Part shown: piece by piece, positions 1-7,380 of the stretch
Position numbering within the stretch: position 1 is the stretch's first letter
How the letters are laid out: the number at the start of each line of letters is the position of its first letter
Assembly (NCBI GenBank): GCA_943328365.2
Contig: CALPZT020000010.1
Coordinates: 1-15,986 of the forward strand
Direction of reading: 5' to 3'
DNA length: 15,986 nucleotides
Origin: Bifidobacterium breve
GTDB lineage: Bacteria > Actinomycetota > Actinomycetes > S36-B12
Translations under genes and position numbers: made by a program
Notes under the pieces: generated by a model
The model's input: only the letters and a program-made list of their open reading frames with translations
Database searches by the model: none
Told to the model about the DNA's origin: nothing

Positions 1-127
1 ACCGGATGTCGTCACCGAGCAATCGTCTCGCATGCAGCCCCGCTGCTGCGACAGCGCGCGCGGGCAGCTCGGCGTATCCTTCAACTCGTGCCTTCGACGC
101 CAGTTCGAGGGTGCAACACATCAACGA

Positions 128-144
128 CGCGTGCCCGGCACGCG
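128..144. promoter_or_regulatory. 17-bp perfect palindrome, candidate operator
   Basis: The sequence is CGCGTGCC-C-GGCACGCG: eight perfectly paired positions on each side of a single central base, ending 25 bp before the start codon at 170. A one-base centre is too short for an RNA hairpin loop at full arm length, so a dimeric DNA-binding regulator site is more likely than a terminator. It would sit in the promoter or 5' leader of the SDR operon. No regulator gene is visible next to it. The rest of 1-127 shows no gene I can support. Confidence 0.45.
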
Positions 145-169
145 CATCCGCCCAACGCGAGGAGTCGCC

Positions 170-907
170 ATGCCCGCTGAAACCCGTTCCCTCAAGGACT
201 CTGTCGTCGCCATCACCGGCGCGACCGCCGGAATTGGCGCGGCCACCGCACGCCTGCTCGTCGAGGCGGGCGCGAAGGTAGCCCTTGGCGGTCGGCGCGA
301 GGAGCGTCTCACCGCCCTTGTCGATGAGTTCGGTGCCGAGAATGCTGTCGGCGTCGTGTGCGACGTGTCGATCCCCGCCGACAACGCCCGGCTCATCGCT
401 GCCGCAACCGGCCGCTGGGGTCGAATCGACTCGGTTGTCCCGAACGCGGGCATCGGCATCTACGGCGGCATCATGGACACCTCAGACGAGCGGCTCGCCG
501 AGATGATGCAGACGAACTTCGCCGGCACCGTCTGGACTGTTCGCGCGGCGATCCCCGAGATGCTCCGCACCACGGGCGGCGGCGACATCGTCATCGTCTC
601 GAGCGCCGCGGGCCTTCGCGGCGGGGCTGATGAGGCCGTCTATGCGGGCACCAAGTTCGCCCAGGTCGGCCTTGCCGGCGCGATGGACCGCGAATTGCGC
701 GAGCAGGGTATCCGCGTGACCGCTATCTGCCCGGCCGGCGTCGAGACCGAGTTCGCCATTGGCGACGGACGCACCGCAGGCGACCCGGCGCTTGGCGATT
801 ACATGCGCGCGGAAGACGTCGCCTTCGCAATCGTCACGGTTCTGACGCAGCCGCGGCGGGTGCGCACGACCATCTGGTCGCTGTGGTCCATGGGCCAGCA
901 GGGCTGA
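170..907 (+). CDS. SDR family NAD(P)-dependent oxidoreductase
   Basis: Classical short-chain dehydrogenase/reductase of 245 aa, the usual length. Visible motifs: the nucleotide-binding TGATAGIG (residues 16-23), NAG (92-94), the catalytic serines S144/S145 and YAGTK (Y158, K162). Arg42-Arg43 after the second beta strand suggests NADP(H) rather than NAD(H), by analogy with the family. The substrate cannot be read from the sequence. ATG 170 is chosen because GAGGAG lies just upstream (about 159-164) and the Rossmann fold begins ten residues in; the reading frame stays open upstream to 32, but that part looks like leader and contains the palindrome at 128-144. First gene of a four-gene operon; the aldo/keto reductase begins 10 nt after its stop. 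A soluble cytoplasmic enzyme. Confidence 0.93.
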   Translation: MPAETRSLKDSVVAITGATAGIGAATARLLVEAGAKVALGGRREERLTALVDEFGAENAVGVVCDVSIPADNARLIAAATGRWGRIDSVVPNAGIGIYGGIMDTSDERLAEMMQTNFAGTVWTVRAAIPEMLRTTGGGDIVIVSSAAGLRGGADEAVYAGTKFAQVGLAGAMDRELREQGIRVTAICPAGVETEFAIGDGRTAGDPALGDYMRAEDVAFAIVTVLTQPRRVRTTIWSLWSMGQQG

Positions 908-917
908 GAGCGCGATC

Positions 918-1910
918 ATGAGCGAGCAATCGACTGGCATGACACATCGCCCCCTGGGGTCGACCACGGGGATAACGGTCTCCGATCTCGGGCTCGGCCT
1001 ATGGGCCGTGGCCGGCAGCGAGTGGGGGCCGGGCGACGACGCTGCATCACTCGAAGCCATCGAGGTTGCACTGGAGGCCGGGGTCACGTTCTTCGACACC
1101 GCCGACATCTACGGCGATGGCCACTCCGAGGAGCTCCTGGGTCGCGCGATGGCGGGCCGCCGCGATCAGTTCATTGTCGCGAGCAAGATCGGCTGGAACG
1201 GATTCGACCGCGAGGCGAACTGCTCGCGGTACGACACCGTCGAGTCGATCATCAGCGGCGTCGAGACGTCATTGCAGCGACTCGCCACTGATCACCTCGA
1301 TGTCATCCAGTGCCACATCAACTACGGCGAGCCGAACACCGATGTGTTCATCGAGGGCTTCCGCGAGCTCAAGGCCCAGGGCAAGGTTCGCGCCTGGGGC
1401 GTGAGCACCGGCGACTTCGAACATCTACGTCACTTCAACGCCGGCGGCGACTGCGACGTCCTGCAGATCGACTACTCGATCCTCAACCGGATTCCCGAGC
1501 AGGAGATCCTTCCCTACTGCGCCGAGCACGGCATCGGGGTCATCGTTCGCGGCCCGCTGGCCATGGGCCTGCTCGCCGACAAGTTCACGGCCGAGAGCCG
1601 CTTCCCCGCGGGCGACTTCCGAGTGGCCTGGGTCGAGGACAAGGAGCAAAACACCCAGTATCTCGCTGACCTCGCTATCGTCGACGGGCTCAGGCCGCTG
1701 CTTGCAGACGGCGAGACGATGGCGGAGTTCGCGCTTCGGTTCGTGCGCAGCCACCCCGCGGTCAGCACCGTCATCCCCGGCGCCCGCGATGGCCGCCAGT
1801 CAACGGCGAATGCCGCGGCCGGCAAGGCACCGCTCCTATCAGCCGGGGAACTCACCGAGGTCGACTCACTCGTCCCGCACGGCGGCGGTCGGATGATCTG
1901 GCCGGCATGA
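918..1910 (+). CDS. Aldo/keto reductase
   Basis: NADPH-dependent aldo/keto reductase of 330 aa with a (beta/alpha)8 barrel. The catalytic tetrad is visible: D60 and Y65 in FFDTADIYG, K90 in ASKIG and H133 in IQCHINYGEP. The C-terminal VSTVIPGARDG segment matches the family's cofactor-phosphate region. The sequence resembles the YhdN/IolS-like open-substrate group more than the aldose reductases; the substrate is unknown. Only a weak GAGAG precedes ATG 918; an alternative in-frame ATG at 939 would remove seven residues. Its stop overlaps the next gene's start (ATGA), implying translational coupling. Pairing with an SDR suggests two reductive steps on related carbonyl compounds, which is inference. 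Confidence 0.93.
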   Translation: MSEQSTGMTHRPLGSTTGITVSDLGLGLWAVAGSEWGPGDDAASLEAIEVALEAGVTFFDTADIYGDGHSEELLGRAMAGRRDQFIVASKIGWNGFDREANCSRYDTVESIISGVETSLQRLATDHLDVIQCHINYGEPNTDVFIEGFRELKAQGKVRAWGVSTGDFEHLRHFNAGGDCDVLQIDYSILNRIPEQEILPYCAEHGIGVIVRGPLAMGLLADKFTAESRFPAGDFRVAWVEDKEQNTQYLADLAIVDGLRPLLADGETMAEFALRFVRSHPAVSTVIPGARDGRQSTANAAAGKAPLLSAGELTEVDSLVPHGGGRMIWPA

Positions 1911-2389
1911 TGCTGCGTCTCATTCCCGCCACCATCGGTGCAACGCTGCTCCTCGCCGGCTGCGGTGGAGGCGCAGTGACATCCGTGCCGTTCGACTTCA
2001 GCTACGAGACCGACTCGGGTTCGAACTCGTCGAAGAAGATCGGGGCAGATCCGGTGATCACCTACGGAAACCTCAGCTTTTCGGGGAAGGGAACCTTAGG
2101 TCCGGATCCGGTAGACGTTGCGCTGCAGGCTCATGTGCTGTTCTCCGATGGCACTGGCCCATCCGGGGGCTATCTCACGGTGACCGACGCAAGCGGCGAC
2201 GAACTCCTGCTTCAACTCGACTCCCAGGCGACGGCACAGGGCAAGGGTGCCGTCGTCGAGGGTGAGTTCAGCGTTGTCACCGGCACCGGCCACTGGGCTG
2301 GCGTCACGGGCGCTGGTTCTGGCGTCGGCGAACGCGGCGAGGCGCTCGGCGCCCCGGTGACCTGGCACGTGGACCTCGAACTCCGATGA
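1907..2389 (+). CDS. Small secreted lipoprotein, possibly beta-barrel
   Basis: A 160-aa protein with a short signal peptide and a lipobox LAGC (residues 16-19, acylated Cys19), so it should be anchored to the outer face of the membrane. The mature part is Gly-rich and beta-prone. Its last third (VTGTGHWAGVTGAGSGVGER) is reminiscent of the TGTGxxAGxTG segment of DUF3224/allene-oxide-cyclase-like barrels; this is a weak resemblance. No catalytic motif is visible. ATG 1907 overlaps the upstream stop; ATG 1910 is equally possible and differs by one residue. Its own stop overlaps the start of the next lipoprotein gene (ATGA), so both lipoproteins should be made together with the oxidoreductases. 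Confidence 0.8.
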   Translation: MMLRLIPATIGATLLLAGCGGGAVTSVPFDFSYETDSGSNSSKKIGADPVITYGNLSFSGKGTLGPDPVDVALQAHVLFSDGTGPSGGYLTVTDASGDELLLQLDSQATAQGKGAVVEGEFSVVTGTGHWAGVTGAGSGVGERGEALGAPVTWHVDLELR

Positions 2390-3540
2390 CGCGGCGAGGG
2401 CTCGCGGTCGCGGGGGTCGTCCTCACCGCAGCAGCACTCCTCGCATCCTGCTCGACGCCAGGCCCTGGCACGGCGACCCAACCCTCGAAGTCAAGCCTCG
2501 TGACGACACCCGCACCAACACCCCGCGAGACCCCGGCTCAGGCCCAGACCCCCGCTCCGTCCACTTCGCCAACGGGGCGTGCCTCCGCAGCGGCCATGAC
2601 CGCCGCCGACGTCTACTCGTTCAACCGCGATCTCGTCTTGTCGGTCCTGGCGCGCCACGGGAGCGCCCGGGCACTCGACAAACTCGGCCGGCTCGCCCGG
2701 AACAGGGCCGGCGTCAGCGGGGTCTGCCATGCGATTGCTCACGATCTCGGGCACGCTGCGCTGGAGCTTGCCGGCGGGCGCGTGGGAGATGCCCTCACGG
2801 ATCGCGACGACGTCTGCGGGGGCGGATTCACCCACGGGGTCATCGAGCATGCGCTCGCCGAGTCGGCTGATCCAGGAGCAGACATGCTCAACGTGTGCGC
2901 TCCGCAGCAGGACGGATCCTGCTGGCATGGAGTGGGCCACGGGCTCATGTTCGCCTCCGGCATGGACACTGTCCGCGCACTCGCGGGCTGCGACCGGGCT
3001 CCGAGGCCTGTGCTTTCGAGCCGATGCGGCGAGGGCGTCTTCATGCAGTTGTTCAGCGCAGACCTGGCAGCGGGCCATGCAGAAGGCACTGCAGCAGGCC
3101 ATGCCGCACATGGAAACTCCTCCCGCGGCGCTCCCACGCGTGCCCCCATCGCGCGTGACCCGGCTGCAGCGCGCGAAGCATGCCGCAGCATCGGCTCTCC
3201 CCATGACGCCCCGTGCTGGTTCTACGCGCCCGTGGTGTGGCTCACCGTTCACCCGGATGACTTCGCCGGCGGTATCGAGTGGTGCCGCGGGGCGGGAACC
3301 GGCTTCCCGTCCACCCAGTGTGCGCGAGGGCTCGGCAGTCGAACCGTGAAGTTCCATCCTGACGACCTCAGCATCGGGGCGCGAACGTGCGGCGCAGCCA
3401 GAGAACTCCTCGACGCGTGCGTCAACGGGATGGGCAGCTACTGGTCGGTGCACTGGGAGGGCGCCGTGCCGCCACGCGACCTGTGCGCGCACCTGCCCAA
3501 GGGCAAGGCCCGCAAGCGCTGCCCGACCGTTACGGAGTGA
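2386..3540 (+). CDS. Cys/His-rich lipoprotein of unknown function
   Basis: A 384-aa protein with lipobox LASC (residues 19-22, acylated Cys22), then a Pro/Thr/Ser-rich linker (about 23-68) and a globular domain (70-380). That domain contains 14 further cysteines (114, 144, 171, 179, 202, 214, 266, 277, 300, 312, 335, 345, 367, 379), an even number compatible with seven disulfides outside the cell. Three related His/Cys clusters stand out: CHAIAHDLGH (114-123), CGGGFTHGVIEH (144-155) and CWHGVGHG (179-186). The histidines look placed to bind metal or haem, but there is no CxxCH haem site and no HExxH. I do not recognise a named family or function. Last gene of the operon; its 3' end overlaps the convergent DUF4239 gene by 11 nt. 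Confidence 0.85.
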   Translation: MTRRGLAVAGVVLTAAALLASCSTPGPGTATQPSKSSLVTTPAPTPRETPAQAQTPAPSTSPTGRASAAAMTAADVYSFNRDLVLSVLARHGSARALDKLGRLARNRAGVSGVCHAIAHDLGHAALELAGGRVGDALTDRDDVCGGGFTHGVIEHALAESADPGADMLNVCAPQQDGSCWHGVGHGLMFASGMDTVRALAGCDRAPRPVLSSRCGEGVFMQLFSADLAAGHAEGTAAGHAAHGNSSRGAPTRAPIARDPAAAREACRSIGSPHDAPCWFYAPVVWLTVHPDDFAGGIEWCRGAGTGFPSTQCARGLGSRTVKFHPDDLSIGARTCGAARELLDACVNGMGSYWSVHWEGAVPPRDLCAHLPKGKARKRCPTVTE

Positions 3541-4354
3541 TCTGCGATGAGGGTGGCGGATCCGTGAACTCGGCCACAAACACCTGAGCCGGGCGCTGGC
3601 GGTCCTCACGCATCCATCCGCTTTCGCCATTGAGCAGGAATACCACCGTGCTGAGCAGGCTCGCGACGACCGCCAATGCAGTCAATGCCTGGAGCCATTT
3701 CGTCTGTCGATCCGGGCCGGACGGGTAGGCGGCCGCGACGATCGTGGTGAGGACCCCGAGCCCAACGACGAGAACGAACACCGGCAGCGGCAGGATCGGA
3801 TAGGGCTGGCTCAGTCGATCATGGCGGGAAACACTCATCACTGAGAGTGCGTCGAGGAGCACCTTCACGTCATCGCTGTTGAGCTTGTCAGCGTTCGCCA
3901 AGGAGATGACCGCCTCCGTCGCGCTCACCAGCCGCGCATTCGCACCGTCACCGGCGATCGAATGGGCGTTGACGAGCTCCTCCTCCGCGACGATCGTCGC
4001 GTACTCACGCAATGACCCCATCACGGGAATCGCCTCAGGGATCCGCTGCGCCGCGAGATTGTTCATCACGCTTGAAGCGGCCCCGAATTCGCGGCCCGCC
4101 GCGTCGGCAAGGTGCGTTGACTCCTGCCACACCGATGAGGTCGAGAACGCACTCACGAAGATGAAGGCACCGCCGACGAGTCGGATCGCAGCCGTGGAGA
4201 CATTGTCGTTGGAGCGGAGATCCGGGTCTCGCCGACCCGTCCACATGACGATTGCCACGGTCAGGGCCGTGAGCGAGACGACGATCAGGGTGACCGAGAT
4301 ACCCACCGGGAGGCTGATGAATCCCCGGTACAGCGAGTTGACGAACTCAGACAT
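3530..4354 (-). CDS. DUF4239 (bestrophin-like) membrane protein
   Basis: A 274-aa integral membrane protein. Hydrophobic segments lie at about 15-38, 56-76, 186-210 and 220-242; the central region 80-180 is a helical soluble stretch, and the tail 245-274 is polar. This two-pairs-around-a-helical-domain layout, with FVSAFSTSSVWQ after the second segment, fits DUF4239 proteins, sometimes called bestrophin-like. The family's function is not established; anion channel activity would be inference from the distant similarity. It starts 14 nt after the stop of the 103-aa gene, with GAGG in the gap, so the two form an operon. Its 3' end overlaps the convergent lipoprotein gene by 11 nt, leaving no room for a terminator. 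Confidence 0.8.
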   Translation of the reverse strand: MSEFVNSLYRGFISLPVGISVTLIVVSLTALTVAIVMWTGRRDPDLRSNDNVSTAAIRLVGGAFIFVSAFSTSSVWQESTHLADAAGREFGAASSVMNNLAAQRIPEAIPVMGSLREYATIVAEEELVNAHSIAGDGANARLVSATEAVISLANADKLNSDDVKVLLDALSVMSVSRHDRLSQPYPILPLPVFVLVVGLGVLTTIVAAAYPSGPDRQTKWLQALTALAVVASLLSTVVFLLNGESGWMREDRQRPAQVFVAEFTDPPPSSQITP

Positions 4355-4368
4355 GCGCCATTGCCTCG

Positions 4369-4680
4369 TTACATGACTTCCTTGACGAACACATGAATGA
4401 GCTCAAGCTCCTCGCGCTCGGGGACCTCGGCGAGTTTGTCGGCGACTGTCGCGCGGAACCGGTCGAACATCGCCGCGTGGCCCACCTCGGCTGCCTCCGT
4501 TGCCGAGGCAAAGACGCCGATCCCGCGAATGATCTGTCGGCGGCGATCCGCGGTCACGAGAATGAGGTCCTCGTTCTGGTTCACCATGCCGAACTCGTCG
4601 GCAAACGTGATGTAGTCGTCAAGAACCTCGTCGAAGAACTCGGGCTTCGTGCGCATGCTGTACTCAATAACCGCGGGCAT
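4369..4680 (-). CDS. 103-aa protein, paralogue of the gene at 4822
   Basis: A small soluble protein of no firmly recognised family. The start is fixed by AAGGAG (4692-4687) six nt before ATG; a longer open frame upstream to 5214 is antisense to the paralogue and not credible. Residues 1-75 align without gaps to the product of 4822-5124, with about 24 identities counted by eye, including the K12-P13 pair, V19-L20 and the block RGIGV (52-56). The pattern of a hydrophobic strand, KPG/E turn and amphipathic helix is like dimeric alpha/beta-barrel (ABM-type) domains, but that is inference. It heads a two-gene operon with the DUF4239 membrane protein. Confidence 0.82.
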   Translation of the reverse strand: MPAVIEYSMRTKPEFFDEVLDDYITFADEFGMVNQNEDLILVTADRRRQIIRGIGVFASATEAAEVGHAAMFDRFRATVADKLAEVPEREELELIHVFVKEVM

Positions 4681-4686
4681 GGTGGA

Positions 4687-4692
4687 CTCCTT
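4687..4692 (-). promoter_or_regulatory. Shine-Dalgarno AAGGAG deciding the start at 4680
   Basis: AAGGAG on the minus strand, six nt before the ATG at 4680. It rules out the much longer upstream-extended reading frame. Confidence 0.85.
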
Positions 4693-4709
4693 CGTTTGAG
4701 GACTGGGTG

Positions 4710-4720
4710 AGACTGAGTCT
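4710..4720. promoter_or_regulatory. 11-bp palindrome between divergent paralogues
   Basis: AGACT-G-AGTCT is a perfect inverted repeat in the 141-bp spacer between the two divergent paralogous genes. It could be an operator shared by both, but it is short enough to occur by chance. Confidence 0.25.
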
Positions 4721-4809
4721 GCCCCATCGCCTCCGCGATTCACGCATGACCCACGACGAAACGCAGGCGCGCCGCATGCGCAGTTGATACGTTGTCTCTC
4801 CATCTGATC

Positions 4810-4815
4810 AAGGAG
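4810..4815 (+). promoter_or_regulatory. Shine-Dalgarno AAGGAG deciding the GTG start at 4822
   Basis: AAGGAG lies six nt before GTG 4822. A TACGTT hexamer at 4788-4793 is a possible -10 element for the same gene, which would then have a leader of roughly 20-30 nt. Confidence 0.75.
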
Positions 4816-4821
4816 CGTGCC

Positions 4822-5124
4822 GTGGCCGAAGTCGTCGAGTTCACCCTGAATGTCAAGCCCGGGCATTACGCACAGGTCCTCGCCCTGTACTCCGAGTGGG
4901 CCCACACGTACATGGACATCAATCCCGCGCTCGTAAGCGCATTGATCGTCGGCGACGAGGGCACCGGGATCGTTCGCGGAATTGGCGTCTACCGCGATCA
5001 CGACGAGGCAGCGGCGGTCAACAGCGATTCCTTCTTCGGCGATTTCATGGACGCGATCGCGCCGCTCATCGAGGGCGCCCCCAATCGGGTACTGCTCGAC
5101 CTCTTCCATGCCTGGAGCAAGTAG
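4822..5124 (+). CDS. 100-aa protein, paralogue of the gene at 4680
   Basis: A small soluble protein starting at GTG with AAGGAG six nt upstream. Residues 1-75 align gaplessly with the 103-aa product of the divergent gene; both have K12-P13, V19-L20, RGIGV at 52-56 and EAA at 62-64. After about residue 75 the two diverge. The two genes are back to back with 141 bp between them, so they arose by an inverted duplication or were rearranged afterwards. The fold is plausibly ferredoxin-like (dimeric alpha/beta barrel); no catalytic residues can be assigned. It may form homo- or heterodimers with its paralogue. The following 196 bp up to the convergent gene hold only a weak GGAAC/GTTCC inverted repeat (5162-5176). 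Confidence 0.8.
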   Translation: MAEVVEFTLNVKPGHYAQVLALYSEWAHTYMDINPALVSALIVGDEGTGIVRGIGVYRDHDEAAAVNSDSFFGDFMDAIAPLIEGAPNRVLLDLFHAWSK

Positions 5125-5320
5125 CCACGCAAAGCGGGGCCCTGGGCTGCCATCCCTGCACGGAACATCTCGTTCCCTGAGCCTGTCATTGCGCAGGAGA
5201 GGAACGTCTACCACTTCGTGAGCCGGGCATCGATGGCTTCGCTCATGATGGCTAGCCGACCGTGGACTTCAACGCCACACTCATGTGCTCGCCGATCACC
5301 ATCGAGTCGCAGAGATTGGT

Positions 5321-7084
5321 CTAGGCCGACTCCTCCTCGATGATGCCTCCGGCACCGGCACCGTCACCGACGACGCCCTGAGCCTCATTGCCGGCATCGC
5401 CCGCATTCTCGCCCACGACCGAGTCACTTCGCGGCTCCTCTTGACGCGTGCGTGCATCGAAGGCGTTCCAGTACCGGTTCTTGAAGTACCGGGCGGGAAC
5501 CTGGTCCATTTGCCCCTCCAGGTACTTCGTTTGATCCAGATCCTTCCAGCGGCGATCGCCGCTGCCAATGAGTTCCTGCATGACTGTCATCTGCTGGAAC
5601 TTGTTCAGCCCCCTCGTTGGAAAGGCGGACCGCTGTCGCTCTGCCCGGCTGTTCGCTTCCTGCTCGCGCTTGCTCGAGATGTCGCCGGCCAGCTCGCCGG
5701 TGATGTGGAGCTCGCGCATCTGATCGGCCTCGGGACCATCTGCAGCTGGATTCTCCTGCTGCATCATGTGGGCCCGCATCGCGGCATTCATCCCCGTGAG
5801 CTCGAACTGGTCCGCGCCCATCCGGCTCAGGCGGTTGCGGATCGGCCATGTCATCTGCTCCTGCGCCACTGCTCCATCATCCGTGAGCGCATTGGCACGC
5901 TCGCGTGCGCCGGTGGCTCGGCGCTGCCGCCAATTCATGCCCTCGCGCGAAGCCGTGATCATGGGAACTGGATGGAATCGGACGCCGGTGGGCCGGGGCT
6001 TGGGATCGATCTCAGACGGATCATTGGGCGCCGGCTCCGCCTCGTCATTCGCGCCATCCATGAAGCCCACCCGCTTCTCGACGCCCTGGGCATTGCGCAG
6101 CCGCGGCTTCGGCGCATGCGCGTTGATCTCCTCGGCCGCGGCCGCGTCGCCCCATTCGTCATTCGCCTTGTTGATCGCCGTGAACTTGTCCGGCGTGTGC
6201 TTATAGGTCTCGGCATCGAGCGGTTGGGTCCGTGAGCCAGTGCTGAGGTCATACTCCGCATGCACGTTGCTCAACCCCCTGGCGTCCGCATGGCTCGGAC
6301 GATCAATCAAGTCAAATGCCGAGAAGGCAGTGTTGTAAGCCTTGCGGGCCTTCAGTGCCGCTCCCCTATCGACTTTCACGCCCGGCTCAACCGGATAGTT
6401 CCTGATGTCGTCCGCCTGAGCCGACCCCTCATTCTCCAGCCGGGAGCGCATACCCCCGCCCCGTGGCGCGGCGGCGCGATCGGTGGGTCCGCCGCGTTCG
6501 ACGGCCCGACGCGCCCGTGCGCCAGCGATGGCATTCGCCCGCTTCATGCCACCGCCAAACAAGGCGCCGAAGAAGCCTCCGACTCCGCCGCCGATGGCCG
6601 AGGATCGCTCGCCAAAGGTGCGCCAATACTTTCCGAGCACGTTGTTCGATCGCGCCTGCCCGGCCCGCTGCGGATTTCGACTGCGCGGCATCCACGGCTC
6701 GACCGGGTTTGTCTCGGTGGAGTAGTCGATTGAGGGACGTCGCTCAATGAGCGGTGCGGCACGACCGGCGCGCGCGAGCACTCCACCGCTTGCCGGCGCC
6801 TGCTCAGGCTGCTCCTCCTCGATCAGACCGCCCCCACCGCCGATGACCGAGCCCCCTCCATCCCTCGATTCGACATGGCCGACCTCGGAGCCCAGGTCGC
6901 GTGCCGTGTGGTATCCATCATCGTCATCCTGTCCGGGCAGAACCTCGCCACCGCCCTCCGGGCGGTTGCCAAAGAAGTCGTTGTAGGCCGAGTCGTCCTG
7001 GCCCGCGTTGAGCAACATGTTCTGCTGCGCGGCGCTCTCGAGACGGTTGGCCCCCATGGCCTCCTCATGCCAGAACGCGGACAT
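5321..7084 (-). CDS. 587-aa hydrophilic protein of unknown family
   Basis: A large, strongly charged, apparently cytoplasmic protein without signal peptide or clear membrane helix. Residues 30-140 are acidic and Gly/Pro-rich, probably disordered. Residues 161-180 form a glycine-zipper-like hydrophobic patch rich in GG pairs and FFGALFGG, followed by an Arg/Ala-rich basic stretch (180-212). Residues 240-420 are mixed charged, 420-545 look helical with many Met/Gln/Arg, and the tail is acidic. A similar short motif occurs twice: GGGLIEEE (85-91 region) and GAGGIIEEE at the C-terminus. I recognise no domain. ATG 7084 is chosen because TACACT ends six nt before it (leaderless) and because the frame upstream to 7345 consists of a direct repeat and non-protein-like sequence. 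A glycine-zipper patch in a soluble protein is seen in some structural and pore-forming proteins, but nothing here proves that. Confidence 0.75.
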   Translation of the reverse strand: MSAFWHEEAMGANRLESAAQQNMLLNAGQDDSAYNDFFGNRPEGGGEVLPGQDDDDGYHTARDLGSEVGHVESRDGGGSVIGGGGGLIEEEQPEQAPASGGVLARAGRAAPLIERRPSIDYSTETNPVEPWMPRSRNPQRAGQARSNNVLGKYWRTFGERSSAIGGGVGGFFGALFGGGMKRANAIAGARARRAVERGGPTDRAAAPRGGGMRSRLENEGSAQADDIRNYPVEPGVKVDRGAALKARKAYNTAFSAFDLIDRPSHADARGLSNVHAEYDLSTGSRTQPLDAETYKHTPDKFTAINKANDEWGDAAAAEEINAHAPKPRLRNAQGVEKRVGFMDGANDEAEPAPNDPSEIDPKPRPTGVRFHPVPMITASREGMNWRQRRATGARERANALTDDGAVAQEQMTWPIRNRLSRMGADQFELTGMNAAMRAHMMQQENPAADGPEADQMRELHITGELAGDISSKREQEANSRAERQRSAFPTRGLNKFQQMTVMQELIGSGDRRWKDLDQTKYLEGQMDQVPARYFKNRYWNAFDARTRQEEPRSDSVVGENAGDAGNEAQGVVGDGAGAGGIIEEESA

Positions 7085-7090
7085 TGTTGC

Positions 7091-7096
7091 AGTGTA
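7091..7096 (-). promoter_or_regulatory. Probable -10 element, leaderless start of 587-aa gene
   Basis: On the minus strand TACACT is followed by GCAACA and then the ATG at 7084. The six-base gap places the expected transcription start on or next to the A of the start codon. No Shine-Dalgarno and no good -35 box are visible. Confidence 0.5.
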
Positions 7097-7142
7097 AACC
7101 GCCCACACGACGTGAGCGGTCGCCGGCCATTGACCCGTCAGC

Positions 7143-7185
7143 CTCGAGCCGAGCCTCATGGCATAGCTCGAGCCGAGCCTCATGG
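7143..7185. repeat. 19-bp direct repeat, two copies, 24-bp period
   Basis: CTCGAGCCGAGCCTCATGG occurs at 7143-7161 and again, identical, at 7167-7185. The copies lie 59-101 bp upstream of the start codon of the 587-aa gene, where an activator or repressor might bind on roughly the same face of the helix (24 bp is a little over two turns). A recent tandem duplication without function is the alternative. Confidence 0.7.
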
Positions 7186-7380
7186 TGTAGAAGGCGCTGA
7201 CGGCGAAAATGCGACTTGTGCCGGGTGTGAGCCAGAGCCCGACACGGCGCCTGCCCTGTTCGCGAAGTCGAACTGAGCCAACCATGATGTTGCCCAAACG
7301 AAATCCACCTGAGATTCGCTCCTCCACGCGTCGGGCAACTGGCAAGCCGGAATCTCTGGCCAGACGGCTGTCCCGAATGG

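Noticed and set aside
2491..3630. 379-aa minus-strand frame opposite the Cys/His lipoprotein
   Set aside because: The plus frame has a lipobox, operon overlap and patterned Cys/His motifs; the minus frame has none of these.
5162..5176. GGAAC-ATCTC-GTTCC as a terminator
   Set aside because: The five-bp stem is weak and is not followed by a T run.
4681..5214. Upstream extension of the 103-aa gene to give a 281-aa protein
   Set aside because: The extension is antisense to the 100-aa paralogue, and a good Shine-Dalgarno plus paralogue alignment fix the start at 4680.
5285..6235. 316-aa plus-strand frame opposite the 587-aa gene
   Set aside because: It has no start signal and a Leu/Arg/His-rich composition typical of the shadow frame of a GC-rich gene; the minus frame is longer and has a promoter-like start.
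7085..7345. N-terminal extension of the 587-aa protein to 674 aa
   Set aside because: The extension is basic and repetitive (the direct repeat), lacks a ribosome-binding site, and covers the likely promoter.
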